From Vibrio mediterranei (GTDB taxonomy: Bacteria > Pseudomonadota > Gammaproteobacteria > Enterobacterales > Vibrionaceae): DNA of 64,000 bases. Under the pieces are notes generated by a model that was not told where the DNA came from, searched no databases, and saw only the letters and a program-made list of their open reading frames with translations. A program made the position numbers and the translations under genes. This document shows positions 33,870 to 42,056 of the stretch, piece by piece (position 1 is the first letter of the stretch; each line of letters starts with the position of its first letter). The stretch is taken from assembly GCF_900088415.1 (NCBI RefSeq), contig NZ_FLLQ01000011.1:1-64000 (forward strand). Direction: 5' to 3'.

Positions 33870-35462
33870 TTAGTGACGGAAGTGGCGCATGCCTGTGAAG
33901 ATCATCGCCATGCCATGCTCATCAGCGGCTGCGATAACTTCGTCATCGCGCATAGAGCCACCTGGTTGGATAACGCACTTGATGCCAGCTTCTGCTGCAG
34001 CGTCAATGCCATCACGGAACGGGAAGAACGCATCTGATGCCATCACGCAGCCTTCAACCTGCAGACCTTCGTCAGCAGCTTTGATACCAGCAATTTTCGC
34101 AGAGTACACGCGGCTCATTTGACCAGCACCTACGCCGATAGTCATGTCGCCTTTCGAGTAAACGATCGCATTGGATTTCACGTATTTAGCCACTTTCCAG
34201 CAGAATAGTGCATCTTTCAGCTCTTCTTCGGTCGGTTGACGCTTAGAAACTACTTTAAGGTTATCAAGTGATACCATGCCTTGGTCACGGTCTTGAACCA
34301 GAAGACCACCGTTAACGCGCTTAACGTCAAAACCAGTTGTTTTAGTTGTCCACTCGCCACACTCTAGTAGGCGAACGTTTTTCTTAGCGGCAACCACTTC
34401 TACTGCTTCAGCTGAAACAGAAGGTGCGATAATCACTTCAACGAACTGACGCTCAACAATGGCTTTCGCTGTTTCTGCATCTAGCTCTTGGTTGAAGGCG
34501 ATGATGCCGCCAAACGCTGATGTTGGGTCAGTTTTGTAAGCGCGGTCATACGCTTCAAGGATGTCTTTACCCAGAGCAACACCACATGGGTTTGCGTGCT
34601 TAACGATAACGCAAGCTGGCTCATCAAACTCTTTCACACACTCAAGTGCAGCGTCAGTGTCAGCGATGTTGTTGTAAGACAGCGCTTTACCTTGAATTTG
34701 GTGAGCGGTAGATACAGACGCTTCTTCTGGGTTTGCTTCTACGTAGAATGCAGCGTCTTGGTGGCTGTTTTCACCGTAGCGCATGTCTTGTTTCTTCACG
34801 AACTGTTGGTTGAACGTACGTGGGAATTTAGACTCTTCATCACCCTCTTTGTTCTCACCGTAAGATGGAACCATAGTACCGAAGTAGTTAGCAATCATGC
34901 CGTCGTAAGAAGCTGTGTGCTCGAACGCAGCGATAGCTAGGTCAAAACGTGTCTCTAGAGTCAGAGACTTTTCGTTTGCGTCCATTTCAGCAATAACGCG
35001 GTCGTAGTCGTGTGCGTTAACAACGATAGTCACATCTTTATGGTTTTTCGCAGCAGAGCGAACCATAGTTGGACCACCGATATCGATGTTCTCAACGGCG
35101 TCTTCTAGCGTGCAGCCTTCTTTAGCAACCGTCTCTGCGAATGGATAAAGGTTAACGACAACCATATCGATAGGGTTGATACCGTGTGTTTCCATAACAG
35201 CGTCGTCTTGACCGCGACGACCTAGCACACCACCATGAACTTTAGGGTGCAGAGTCTTGACGCGACCATCCATCATTTCAGGGAAGCCTGTGTAGTCAGA
35301 TACTTCAGTTACTGCGATGCCTTTCTCTGCAAGTAGGCGAGCTGTACCACCTGTTGATAGGATATCAACACCACGTTGTGCTAGCGCTTCGGCAAACTCA
35401 ACAATACCAGTTTTGTCAGATACGCTGATAAGAGCGCGGCGAATTGGACGAGCGTTATTCAT
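33870..35462 (-). CDS. purH: Bifunctional AICAR transformylase/IMP cyclohydrolase
   Basis: PurH performs the last two steps of IMP synthesis. The 530-residue length is standard. The N-terminal MGS-like IMP cyclohydrolase domain (about 1-190) begins ALISVSDKTGIVEFAEALAQ and has KTLHPKVHGG; the C-terminal transformylase domain (about 200-530) has KHANPCGVA with the catalytic Lys-His pair. A PurR-like operator lies about 200 nt upstream, and purD follows. Confidence 0.97.
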   Translation of the reverse strand: MNNARPIRRALISVSDKTGIVEFAEALAQRGVDILSTGGTARLLAEKGIAVTEVSDYTGFPEMMDGRVKTLHPKVHGGVLGRRGQDDAVMETHGINPIDMVVVNLYPFAETVAKEGCTLEDAVENIDIGGPTMVRSAAKNHKDVTIVVNAHDYDRVIAEMDANEKSLTLETRFDLAIAAFEHTASYDGMIANYFGTMVPSYGENKEGDEESKFPRTFNQQFVKKQDMRYGENSHQDAAFYVEANPEEASVSTAHQIQGKALSYNNIADTDAALECVKEFDEPACVIVKHANPCGVALGKDILEAYDRAYKTDPTSAFGGIIAFNQELDAETAKAIVERQFVEVIIAPSVSAEAVEVVAAKKNVRLLECGEWTTKTTGFDVKRVNGGLLVQDRDQGMVSLDNLKVVSKRQPTEEELKDALFCWKVAKYVKSNAIVYSKGDMTIGVGAGQMSRVYSAKIAGIKAADEGLQVEGCVMASDAFFPFRDGIDAAAEAGIKCVIQPGGSMRDDEVIAAADEHGMAMIFTGMRHFRH

Positions 35463-35663
35463 GCTTCTGTCTTCCTCAAAATCACGGAGTTAACGTTGCT
35501 GTGTGTAGGTGTTTATACCTACGGCATAAAGATAGTTGCCAAAATAGCGTGGCTTGCACCATCATAGGGACAGGTCACTAATACTTTGGCAATTATCCTT
35601 GAGCAAAAAAGCATCATTTGTGTCGATGGCGCGTATTCTAACCAATCTATTACAAAAAAGCTC

Positions 35664-35679
35664 GCGCAATCGTTTGGCA
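35664..35679. promoter_or_regulatory. Candidate PurR operator upstream of purH
   Basis: GCGCAATCGTTTGGCA keeps the core GCAANCGNTT of the PurR box; it matches the ideal palindrome ACGCAAACGTTTGCGT at 11 of 16 positions. It lies in the divergent purH/zntR region, about 200 nt from the purH start. Purine repression of purHD by PurR is established in enterobacteria; binding here is inferred. Confidence 0.55.
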
Positions 35680-35748
35680 TCGCAAAAAAAAGTGCAAAAA
35701 AAAGGATTATAGGCCAGTTTTGTAACAAAGAGGTTAATTTAAACGGTT

Positions 35749-36144
35749 ATGTTTCAGATAGGTGAGTTAGCAAAACGCTGCAAAGTCACAGCGGATACGT
35801 TGCGATTTTATGAGAAAAACCAACTTATCGCTCCCGCAGGGCGCAGTGAATCTGGGTATCGTCTTTATAATGAAGAGAGCCAAAAGCAGGTTAGTTTTAT
35901 TTTAAAAGCCAAAGAGCTCGGCTTGAGCCTAGACGAAATCAAAGAACTGCTAGGTATTAAACTTGAAGCTACCGAGCATAGCTGTGCAGAGGTGAAAGCT
36001 ATCACCTCTGCCAAACTTAGCATTATTGATGAGAAAATAGCGGAACTAACACGTATTCGGACTGCGTTGAAAAAAATCAATGACGCGTGTTGTGGGCATG
36101 GCCATGATGCCAGTCATTGTTCTATATTGGCTGCGTTGGAATAA
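35749..36144 (+). CDS. zntR: Zn(2+)-responsive MerR-family regulator ZntR
   Basis: This 131-residue MerR-family activator has an N-terminal winged helix (MFQIGELAKRCKVTADTLRF), a coiled-coil dimer helix (about 75-110) and the metal-binding residues of ZntR: Cys in HSCAEVK (about residue 79), CCGHGHD (113-119) and HCSIL (123-127). Such proteins activate the zinc exporter gene zntA, which is not in this window. It is divergent from purH. Confidence 0.92.
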   Translation: MFQIGELAKRCKVTADTLRFYEKNQLIAPAGRSESGYRLYNEESQKQVSFILKAKELGLSLDEIKELLGIKLEATEHSCAEVKAITSAKLSIIDEKIAELTRIRTALKKINDACCGHGHDASHCSILAALE

Positions 36145-36232
36145 CCACACCTCATAGGTATCCGCGAGGCTACCAACCTTAGTTTGCACCTTTGATCATC
36201 GGCATTGTATAGGTGAAAACTCTCAAGACCTC

Positions 36233-36238
36233 TATAAT
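36233..36238 (+). promoter_or_regulatory. Candidate -10 box of cadC
   Basis: A perfect TATAAT lies 79 nt before the cadC start codon, but the expected -35 position (TAGGTG, 36210-36215) does not resemble TTGACA. A good -10 with no -35 fits a promoter that needs an activator. The start point is inferred. Confidence 0.4.
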
Positions 36239-36316
36239 CGCGCCTTTCCACCGTCATCCGCTGGTAGCGTGGGGCTATAAAGTGCGGGGACGTGTATGTG
36301 AGAGACGAAAATTCAT

Positions 36317-37909
36317 ATGGTAGAGGTCTATTTTCAAATCAACGACTGGGTTCTCAGTGTTGATGAAAATAAGCTGTATCGACAAGATAGGGAAGTCTCT
36401 GTTGAACCACGCTTAATCAATCTATTACATTTCTTAGCCGAACACTCTGGCCAAGTCTACTGTCGCGATGAACTAATTCGTTACGTTTGGGACGGCGCCA
36501 TTGTCACTGATCAGGTTGTGACTCAGTCTGTGTTTGAACTGCGAAAAATCCTCCGAGATGGTCGTGAAGAGAATCTGCATTATGTCGGAACGGTGCCCAA
36601 ACGTGGCTACAAACTAGTGGCTGCCGTCACACCAATGACGCCAGAGCAATTTCTTCAATATCGATCTTCTTCTATTGCCCCTGCAAGTTCGGAGACGTTA
36701 ACGTTACACTCTAAATCCGATCCAATAGTTGCGGAGAGTGACACCGATACTCAGGAAGCGATCGCTTTTCCGGCTGCGCCATTGACTCGAGCTCTGTACC
36801 AGAAGCAGAAGGCAACGCGAAGTAAAAAGCCCAAACGCCTGTTAAGTCCATGGCGTTTAGGGGTTATCAACGCAATTTGGATTGGTATTTTGGTGGCCGC
36901 GATTGGCATTTTTACCTACCAGCAGTCGGAAGTGAGCATAACTCAGGTTATCGATACGCATCTTATCGAGTTTGAGTTTCAAGATGGTATCCGCAGCTTG
37001 GGGCGCAGTTATGAACTGGCGGATGGTTTTGCTCAAAAGTTGATGTCGGATATTACTCAAGTCAGTGGCTATCGGGTGATGCTGCATAAAACGGCATTCA
37101 AAACGGGAATTGTCCCCGGTAAAACTGTACTGGTAAGAGTGGATGAAGACGATGGCCGCGACTTTCTTGAATTGGAATATCGAGATAACTCCTCCGAAAA
37201 AGTGTTGTTTAGCCGTCAATATGCCTTAGCCGACAAGCATTTGAAATCTGTACTCAAACAAAGCTCCTTAGATTTGATGCGAGTGCTTAATGTAGCCAAT
37301 GCTGAGCAACGTGCGGTGACCATGATGGCTGGAGTACCTAGTGACCCTGAAGCACTAGGGTTGTTTATTCGTGCTAACCATTATTTGAATATGTCTGATG
37401 TTAGGCAGTTCCAATATGGCATTGATTTGTTGGAAAAGGTGGTAGAGCAAGAGCCGGATAACGCCTATGTACAGTCTGAATTGCTGGCCGCCTATTATGT
37501 TAGAAGTGCTTTAGACGAGAGCAGCCCTTTAACCCAAGAGAAGTTAGGCAAACTCAGTGGTGCGCTAAAACAATACCTTGCGACATCGAATGGACCGATA
37601 CAACCGCGTATCTACGAGGCACTGTCTTTACATGAAACCATGGTGGGAGACCAAGAGCAGGCCGCCGCCTACCTGAACCAAGCGCTTCAACTTCGTGATT
37701 CTGTGTTGGCTTATATCATTAAAGGTAAGCACGCTGAGTTATCAGGGGATGTGGATAGTGCAAGTGAGGCCTACAGTGAAGCCTTCTATATTGATACGTC
37801 CGTAGAAACCTACTTGTTGTGCGAAAATCTGATTTTTTATAGCAATCTAAAACAGATTGACCACGCCATGTATCGTGCAGTTCATCCTTCTGTTGTCCGA
37901 CTTATCTAA
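36317..37909 (+). CDS. cadC: Transmembrane activator CadC
   Basis: CadC is the acid/lysine-responsive activator of cadBA. This 530-residue protein has a ToxR-type winged helix-turn-helix (about 5-103; LRKILRDGREENLHYVGTVP), a flexible linker, one membrane helix (LGVINAIWIGILVAAIGIFT, 181-200) and a periplasmic sensor domain (202-530) with TPR-like helical repeats. The periplasmic part has a single cysteine (LLCEN), so the disulfide that gates E. coli CadC cannot form here. It is separated from cadB by a terminator and 411 nt. Confidence 0.93.
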   Translation: MVEVYFQINDWVLSVDENKLYRQDREVSVEPRLINLLHFLAEHSGQVYCRDELIRYVWDGAIVTDQVVTQSVFELRKILRDGREENLHYVGTVPKRGYKLVAAVTPMTPEQFLQYRSSSIAPASSETLTLHSKSDPIVAESDTDTQEAIAFPAAPLTRALYQKQKATRSKKPKRLLSPWRLGVINAIWIGILVAAIGIFTYQQSEVSITQVIDTHLIEFEFQDGIRSLGRSYELADGFAQKLMSDITQVSGYRVMLHKTAFKTGIVPGKTVLVRVDEDDGRDFLELEYRDNSSEKVLFSRQYALADKHLKSVLKQSSLDLMRVLNVANAEQRAVTMMAGVPSDPEALGLFIRANHYLNMSDVRQFQYGIDLLEKVVEQEPDNAYVQSELLAAYYVRSALDESSPLTQEKLGKLSGALKQYLATSNGPIQPRIYEALSLHETMVGDQEQAAAYLNQALQLRDSVLAYIIKGKHAELSGDVDSASEAYSEAFYIDTSVETYLLCENLIFYSNLKQIDHAMYRAVHPSVVRLI

Positions 37910-37956
37910 TCCTTGTTGAGCGCGTAGAGAATCAGTAGCGCGCCCATACTCAAATA

Positions 37957-37985
37957 CTCGCCCTCCTTATTGGAGGGCGTTTTTG
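37957..37985 (+). terminator. cadC terminator
   Basis: CGCCCTCC (37959-37966), loop TTATT, GGAGGGCG (37972-37979), then five T. It ends cadC transcription and makes cadBA depend on its own promoter. Confidence 0.85.
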
Positions 37986-38320
37986 TATCTGGCATAGGGC
38001 TGTCTTGATATCAGGAAAGTACGTTTTTGGTGATAAAGGCTCACCTTGATATTTTTAGAATGGTTTAGCTTGGTAGTTTATTTTGCCTATCTCATTGTTT
38101 TTTAACGGTTTAATTTTATTTTTGATAAGGTTTATATCAAGGTTGAACGTTTCTAGCTAATGGTTTTATTGATAACTTCAGATTGATTTCTTTGCTTGAA
38201 ATTGGGCGTAACCTGCATCTCGAAAATTCACGAGGTGTTGCTCAACCTTCTTACGGTGACATCTCGAATCGGCTTCAGTTTGAACGCATGACGTTCAAGT
38301 AGAACTAATTTGGAGATGTT
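37986..38320 (+). promoter_or_regulatory. cadBA regulatory region with repeated TTGATA
   Basis: This non-coding region between cadC and cadB must carry the Pcad promoter. It is AT-rich and contains TTGATA at 38005, 38046, 38122 and 38169 and its inverse TATCAA at 38135-38140; 38122-38140 forms TTGATA-N7-TATCAA. The repeats are candidate CadC (or other regulator) binding sites. TGGAG precedes the cadB ATG. A short inverted repeat (GAACGCATGACGTTC, 38282-38296) lies in the probable leader. Confidence 0.5.
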
Positions 38321-39667
38321 ATGTCATCGAATACAAAGAAAATCGGCCTCATTGCCTGTACTGGTGTTGTGGCGGGTAACATGATGGGCAGTGGTATTGC
38401 GTTGTTACCATCGAGCCTGGCGGCTGTGGGTTCCATTTCACTCTATAGCTGGGTGATATGTATTGTTGGTGCGTTGAGCCTTGCATTTGTGTTTGCACGT
38501 TTGGCAACGAAGAACCCTCAAGAGGGGGGACCTATCGCGTATGCCGGTGAAATTTCTCCTGTATTTGGCTTCCAAACCGGAGTGCTCTATTACCACGCAA
38601 ACTGGATCGGTAATTTAGCGATTGCAATTACAGGTGTTTCTTATCTTTCGGTCTTTTTCCCAGTCTTAAACAACCCAATTCCCGCCGGCATCGCGACGAT
38701 TGCCTCGGTCTGGGTATTTACTATGGTGAACTTGCTTGGTGGTAGTTGGGTTAGCCGCTTATGTACATTGGGGCTTGTGCTTATCCTCATCCCTGTGCTC
38801 GGTACCGCGTTATTCGGTTGGACGCACTTTGAACCTGCATTATACAGCCAAAACTGGAATGTCTCTGCGGGCAGTGATAGTCACGCTGTTATCGCGGCGG
38901 TATTGATTTGTCTATGGTCTTTTGTTGGTGTTGAATCAGCAGCGGTGTCCTCCGGTATGGTGGATAACCCAAAACGTACTGTTCCACTAGCAACCATGTT
39001 AGGGACCGCTATTGCTGGTGTGATTTACATTGTGTCGACTCAAATGATCAGCGGTATGTTCCCTGCTTCTGAAGTTGCTGCATCTGGTGCACCGTTTGCA
39101 CTAGCTACCACAGAGATCTTTGGTCACTGGACTGCGCCTTTCGTTGCCGCTTTCACTGCACTGGCCTGTTTTACCTCTTTGGGTTCTTGGATGATGTTGG
39201 TGGGTGAAGCCGGTAAACGGGCGGCCAATGATGGCAACTTCCCGAAAATTTATGGTGAAGTCGATAAAAATGGTGTTCCTAGAAAAGGTCTCATTCTCGC
39301 TTCAATCAAAATGACAGCGTTAATGTGTGTATTGATGGTGTTCAGTTCAAAAACTGCTCATGCGGCAGACCTATTTAATCAACTGACGACTGATGCCGTA
39401 TTGCTCACTATGCTGCCTTACTTCTACTCCAGCATTAACTTGATTCGTTTTGAAGGTATGACGACTCGCAATGGTTTCGTGATGTTCTTCTCTGGTATCG
39501 CATGCTTGTTCTGCATGGTGGCATTAGCAGGAGCAGAAGGAACAACATTAACAGCCACCTTCATCATGTCACTCATCATCTTGATGTTCTACAGCAAAAA
39601 AGCGGGCTTAGCTCAGTACATGGAGCAACACCCTAACGAGCTGTCTTCGCAACAAGCGAGTCACTAA
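38321..39667 (+). CDS. cadB: Cadaverine/lysine antiporter
   Basis: CadB exchanges external lysine for internal cadaverine at the inner membrane. The 448-residue APC-family protein has about 12 hydrophobic segments, starting with IGLIACTGVVAGNMMGSGIA (about 7-26), the family's substrate-binding loop. It is first in an operon with cadA, 102 nt apart. Together they remove a proton per cycle during acid stress. Confidence 0.96.
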   Translation: MSSNTKKIGLIACTGVVAGNMMGSGIALLPSSLAAVGSISLYSWVICIVGALSLAFVFARLATKNPQEGGPIAYAGEISPVFGFQTGVLYYHANWIGNLAIAITGVSYLSVFFPVLNNPIPAGIATIASVWVFTMVNLLGGSWVSRLCTLGLVLILIPVLGTALFGWTHFEPALYSQNWNVSAGSDSHAVIAAVLICLWSFVGVESAAVSSGMVDNPKRTVPLATMLGTAIAGVIYIVSTQMISGMFPASEVAASGAPFALATTEIFGHWTAPFVAAFTALACFTSLGSWMMLVGEAGKRAANDGNFPKIYGEVDKNGVPRKGLILASIKMTALMCVLMVFSSKTAHAADLFNQLTTDAVLLTMLPYFYSSINLIRFEGMTTRNGFVMFFSGIACLFCMVALAGAEGTTLTATFIMSLIILMFYSKKAGLAQYMEQHPNELSSQQASH

Positions 39668-39769
39668 TTCTTCGCTGGTGCGAAGTGCACCAGCCCATTT
39701 ATTCCTAGGCGCTCTATTTACTCACTGTCTTTGGCAGGGAGCGCCCTCATTCACCTTGGAGATGTCCAA

Positions 39770-41908
39770 ATGAATATTTTCGCAATCCTTAATCACATGG
39801 GTGTGTTCTTCAAAGAAGAGCCTGTTCGTCAACTGCACGCTGCGCTAGAAAAAGCAGGTTATGACGTAGTTTACCCAGTTGACGACAAAGACCTAATTAA
39901 ACTGATTGAAATGAATCCCCGCGTCTGTGGTGTGCTGTTTGACTGGGATAAATACTCGCTCAATCTTTGTGAGCGCATCAGCGCAGTAAATGAGAAGCTG
40001 CCAGTACATGCATTTGCTAATGACCAATCTACATTGGATATTTCACTGACGGATCTGCGTTTAAATGTCAGCTTCTTTGAGTACGCTTTAGGTATGGCGG
40101 ACGATATTGTCATCAAAGTGAACCAAGCAACGGAAGCGTATAAAAACGCTATCATGCCGCCATTCACTAAAGCGTTATTTAAATATGTCGAAGAAGGAAA
40201 ATACACTTTCTGTACTCCAGGACATATGGGAGGCACGGCATTCCAAAAAAGCCCTGCGGGAAGTATTTTCTACGACTTCTATGGACCAAATACCTTCAAG
40301 GCCGATGTCTCAATCTCTATGCCTGAACTAGGATCGTTACTTGATCATTCTGGTCCGCACAAAGAAGCGGAAGAGTATATCGCGAGAACATTTAACGCGG
40401 ATAGTTCTTACATTGTGACTAACGGTACATCGACATCGAACAAAATCGTTGGTATGTACTCAGCGCCAGCGGGCAGTACTGTACTTGTGGATCGTAACTG
40501 TCATAAGTCACTAACTCATTTAATGATGATGAGCGACGTGACACCGATTTACTTCCGTCCAACTCGCAATGCTTACGGTATTCTTGGGGGGATTCCACAA
40601 CGCGAGTTTAGCCGTGAGGTTATTGCTAACAAAGTAGCAAATACTGAAGGGGCTAGCGCACCGACCTATGCGGTAGTCACTAACTCAACGTATGATGGTC
40701 TACTTTACAATACCCAGTTCATCAAAGAGTCTTTGGATTGTAAGCACATTCATTTTGACAGTGCTTGGGTGCCTTACACTAATTTCAACGCTATTTATAA
40801 TGGCAAGTGTGGCATGAGCGGTGAAGCAATGCCGGGTAAAGTGTTCTATGAGACACAATCGACTCACAAATTGTTGGCAGCCTTCTCTCAAGCTTCCATG
40901 ATTCACATTAAAGGTGAGTTTGATAAAGCTTCTTTCAATGAGGCATTTATGATGCACACCTCAACCTCACCACAATACGGTATTGTGGCATCAACAGAAA
41001 CGGCAGCGGCAATGATGCGTGGTAATACAGGGCGTAAGTTGATGCAAGACTCTATCGACCGAGCGATTCGTTTCCGTAAAGAGATCAAACGCCTTAGAGG
41101 TGAAAGTGAAGGCTGGTTCTTCGATGTATGGCAGCCTGACAACATCGACACAACAGAATGCTGGAAATTGGATCCTAAAGAGACATGGCATGGATTTAAA
41201 GATCTAGACGATGACCACATGTACTTAGATCCAATCAAAATCACGCTATTGACTCCGGGTATGAGTAAGTCTGGTGAGATGGAATCAACCGGTATTCCGG
41301 CTTCCCTAGTTGCTAAATACCTTGACGAACGCGGTATCGTGGTGGAGAAAACAGGCCCATACAATTTGTTGTTCTTGTTCTCCATTGGTATCGATAAATC
41401 TAAAGCAATGCAACTGCTGCGCGGTTTAACCGAGTTTAAACGCGGTTTCGACCTTAACCTAACCATACGTACTATGTTGCCGTCACTATACCAAGAAGAC
41501 CCTCATTTCTATGAAGGCAAACGCATCCAAGAGGTGGCTCAGGGTATTCATGAGCTAACAATGAAATACCAATTACCAGAATTGATGTACAAAGCATTCG
41601 ATGTTCTGCCTGAAATGAAAGTCACACCACATGCGGCTTGGCAACAAGAGCTACGTGGTCAAATTGAGGAGATTAACTTAAAAGAGATGGTGGGTCGTGT
41701 CAGTGCTAATATGATCTTACCTTATCCTCCAGGTGTGCCACTTGTGTTACCGGGTGAAATGGTGACTGATAGTTCACGTCCTGTGTTGGATTTCTTGGAA
41801 ATGCTGTGTGAAATCGGCGCGCATTACCCAGGCTTTGAGACTGATATTCACGGTGTTTATCGTCAGAAAGATGGCTGCTATACCGTTAAAGTATTGAAAG
41901 ACCAATAA
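39770..41908 (+). CDS. cadA: Lysine decarboxylase, inducible
   Basis: CadA is a PLP-dependent enzyme that converts lysine to cadaverine and CO2. From the ATG at 39770 (MNIFAILNHMGVFFKEEPVR; Shine-Dalgarno GGAGA) it is 712 residues, the usual length. It shows the N-terminal wing domain, the PLP-fold core with HFDSAWVPYTNF and the Schiff-base lysine in STHKLLAAFSQ (about residue 367), and the C-terminal domain. The frame stays open 13 codons upstream without a start context. It is regulated with cadB through CadC. Confidence 0.97.
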   Translation: MNIFAILNHMGVFFKEEPVRQLHAALEKAGYDVVYPVDDKDLIKLIEMNPRVCGVLFDWDKYSLNLCERISAVNEKLPVHAFANDQSTLDISLTDLRLNVSFFEYALGMADDIVIKVNQATEAYKNAIMPPFTKALFKYVEEGKYTFCTPGHMGGTAFQKSPAGSIFYDFYGPNTFKADVSISMPELGSLLDHSGPHKEAEEYIARTFNADSSYIVTNGTSTSNKIVGMYSAPAGSTVLVDRNCHKSLTHLMMMSDVTPIYFRPTRNAYGILGGIPQREFSREVIANKVANTEGASAPTYAVVTNSTYDGLLYNTQFIKESLDCKHIHFDSAWVPYTNFNAIYNGKCGMSGEAMPGKVFYETQSTHKLLAAFSQASMIHIKGEFDKASFNEAFMMHTSTSPQYGIVASTETAAAMMRGNTGRKLMQDSIDRAIRFRKEIKRLRGESEGWFFDVWQPDNIDTTECWKLDPKETWHGFKDLDDDHMYLDPIKITLLTPGMSKSGEMESTGIPASLVAKYLDERGIVVEKTGPYNLLFLFSIGIDKSKAMQLLRGLTEFKRGFDLNLTIRTMLPSLYQEDPHFYEGKRIQEVAQGIHELTMKYQLPELMYKAFDVLPEMKVTPHAAWQQELRGQIEEINLKEMVGRVSANMILPYPPGVPLVLPGEMVTDSSRPVLDFLEMLCEIGAHYPGFETDIHGVYRQKDGCYTVKVLKDQ

Positions 41909-42001
41909 ATAGATTGATTAGGGCGTCTGATGTCGTTTTGCATGCTCCATCTTGATGCACTCATCCTAGAGAGTGGCCGCTACCCCGATTGACGACCGCT
42001 T

Positions 42002-42042
42002 AATAAAAAAGGCGAACAGCGTGACTGTTCGCCTTTTTTATT
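42002..42042. terminator. Bidirectional terminator between cadA and chemoreceptor
   Basis: An 18-bp perfect stem (42002-42019 and 42025-42042) with a CGTGA loop; the core is GGCGAACAG/CTGTTCGCC flanked by six A and six T. Confidence 0.88.
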
Positions 42043-42056
42043 CTTAGTACTTAAGG

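Noticed and set aside
37986..38320. Lysine riboswitch before cadB
   Set aside because: The region lacks the conserved L-box core sequences and is AT-rich; cad regulation is expected through CadC.
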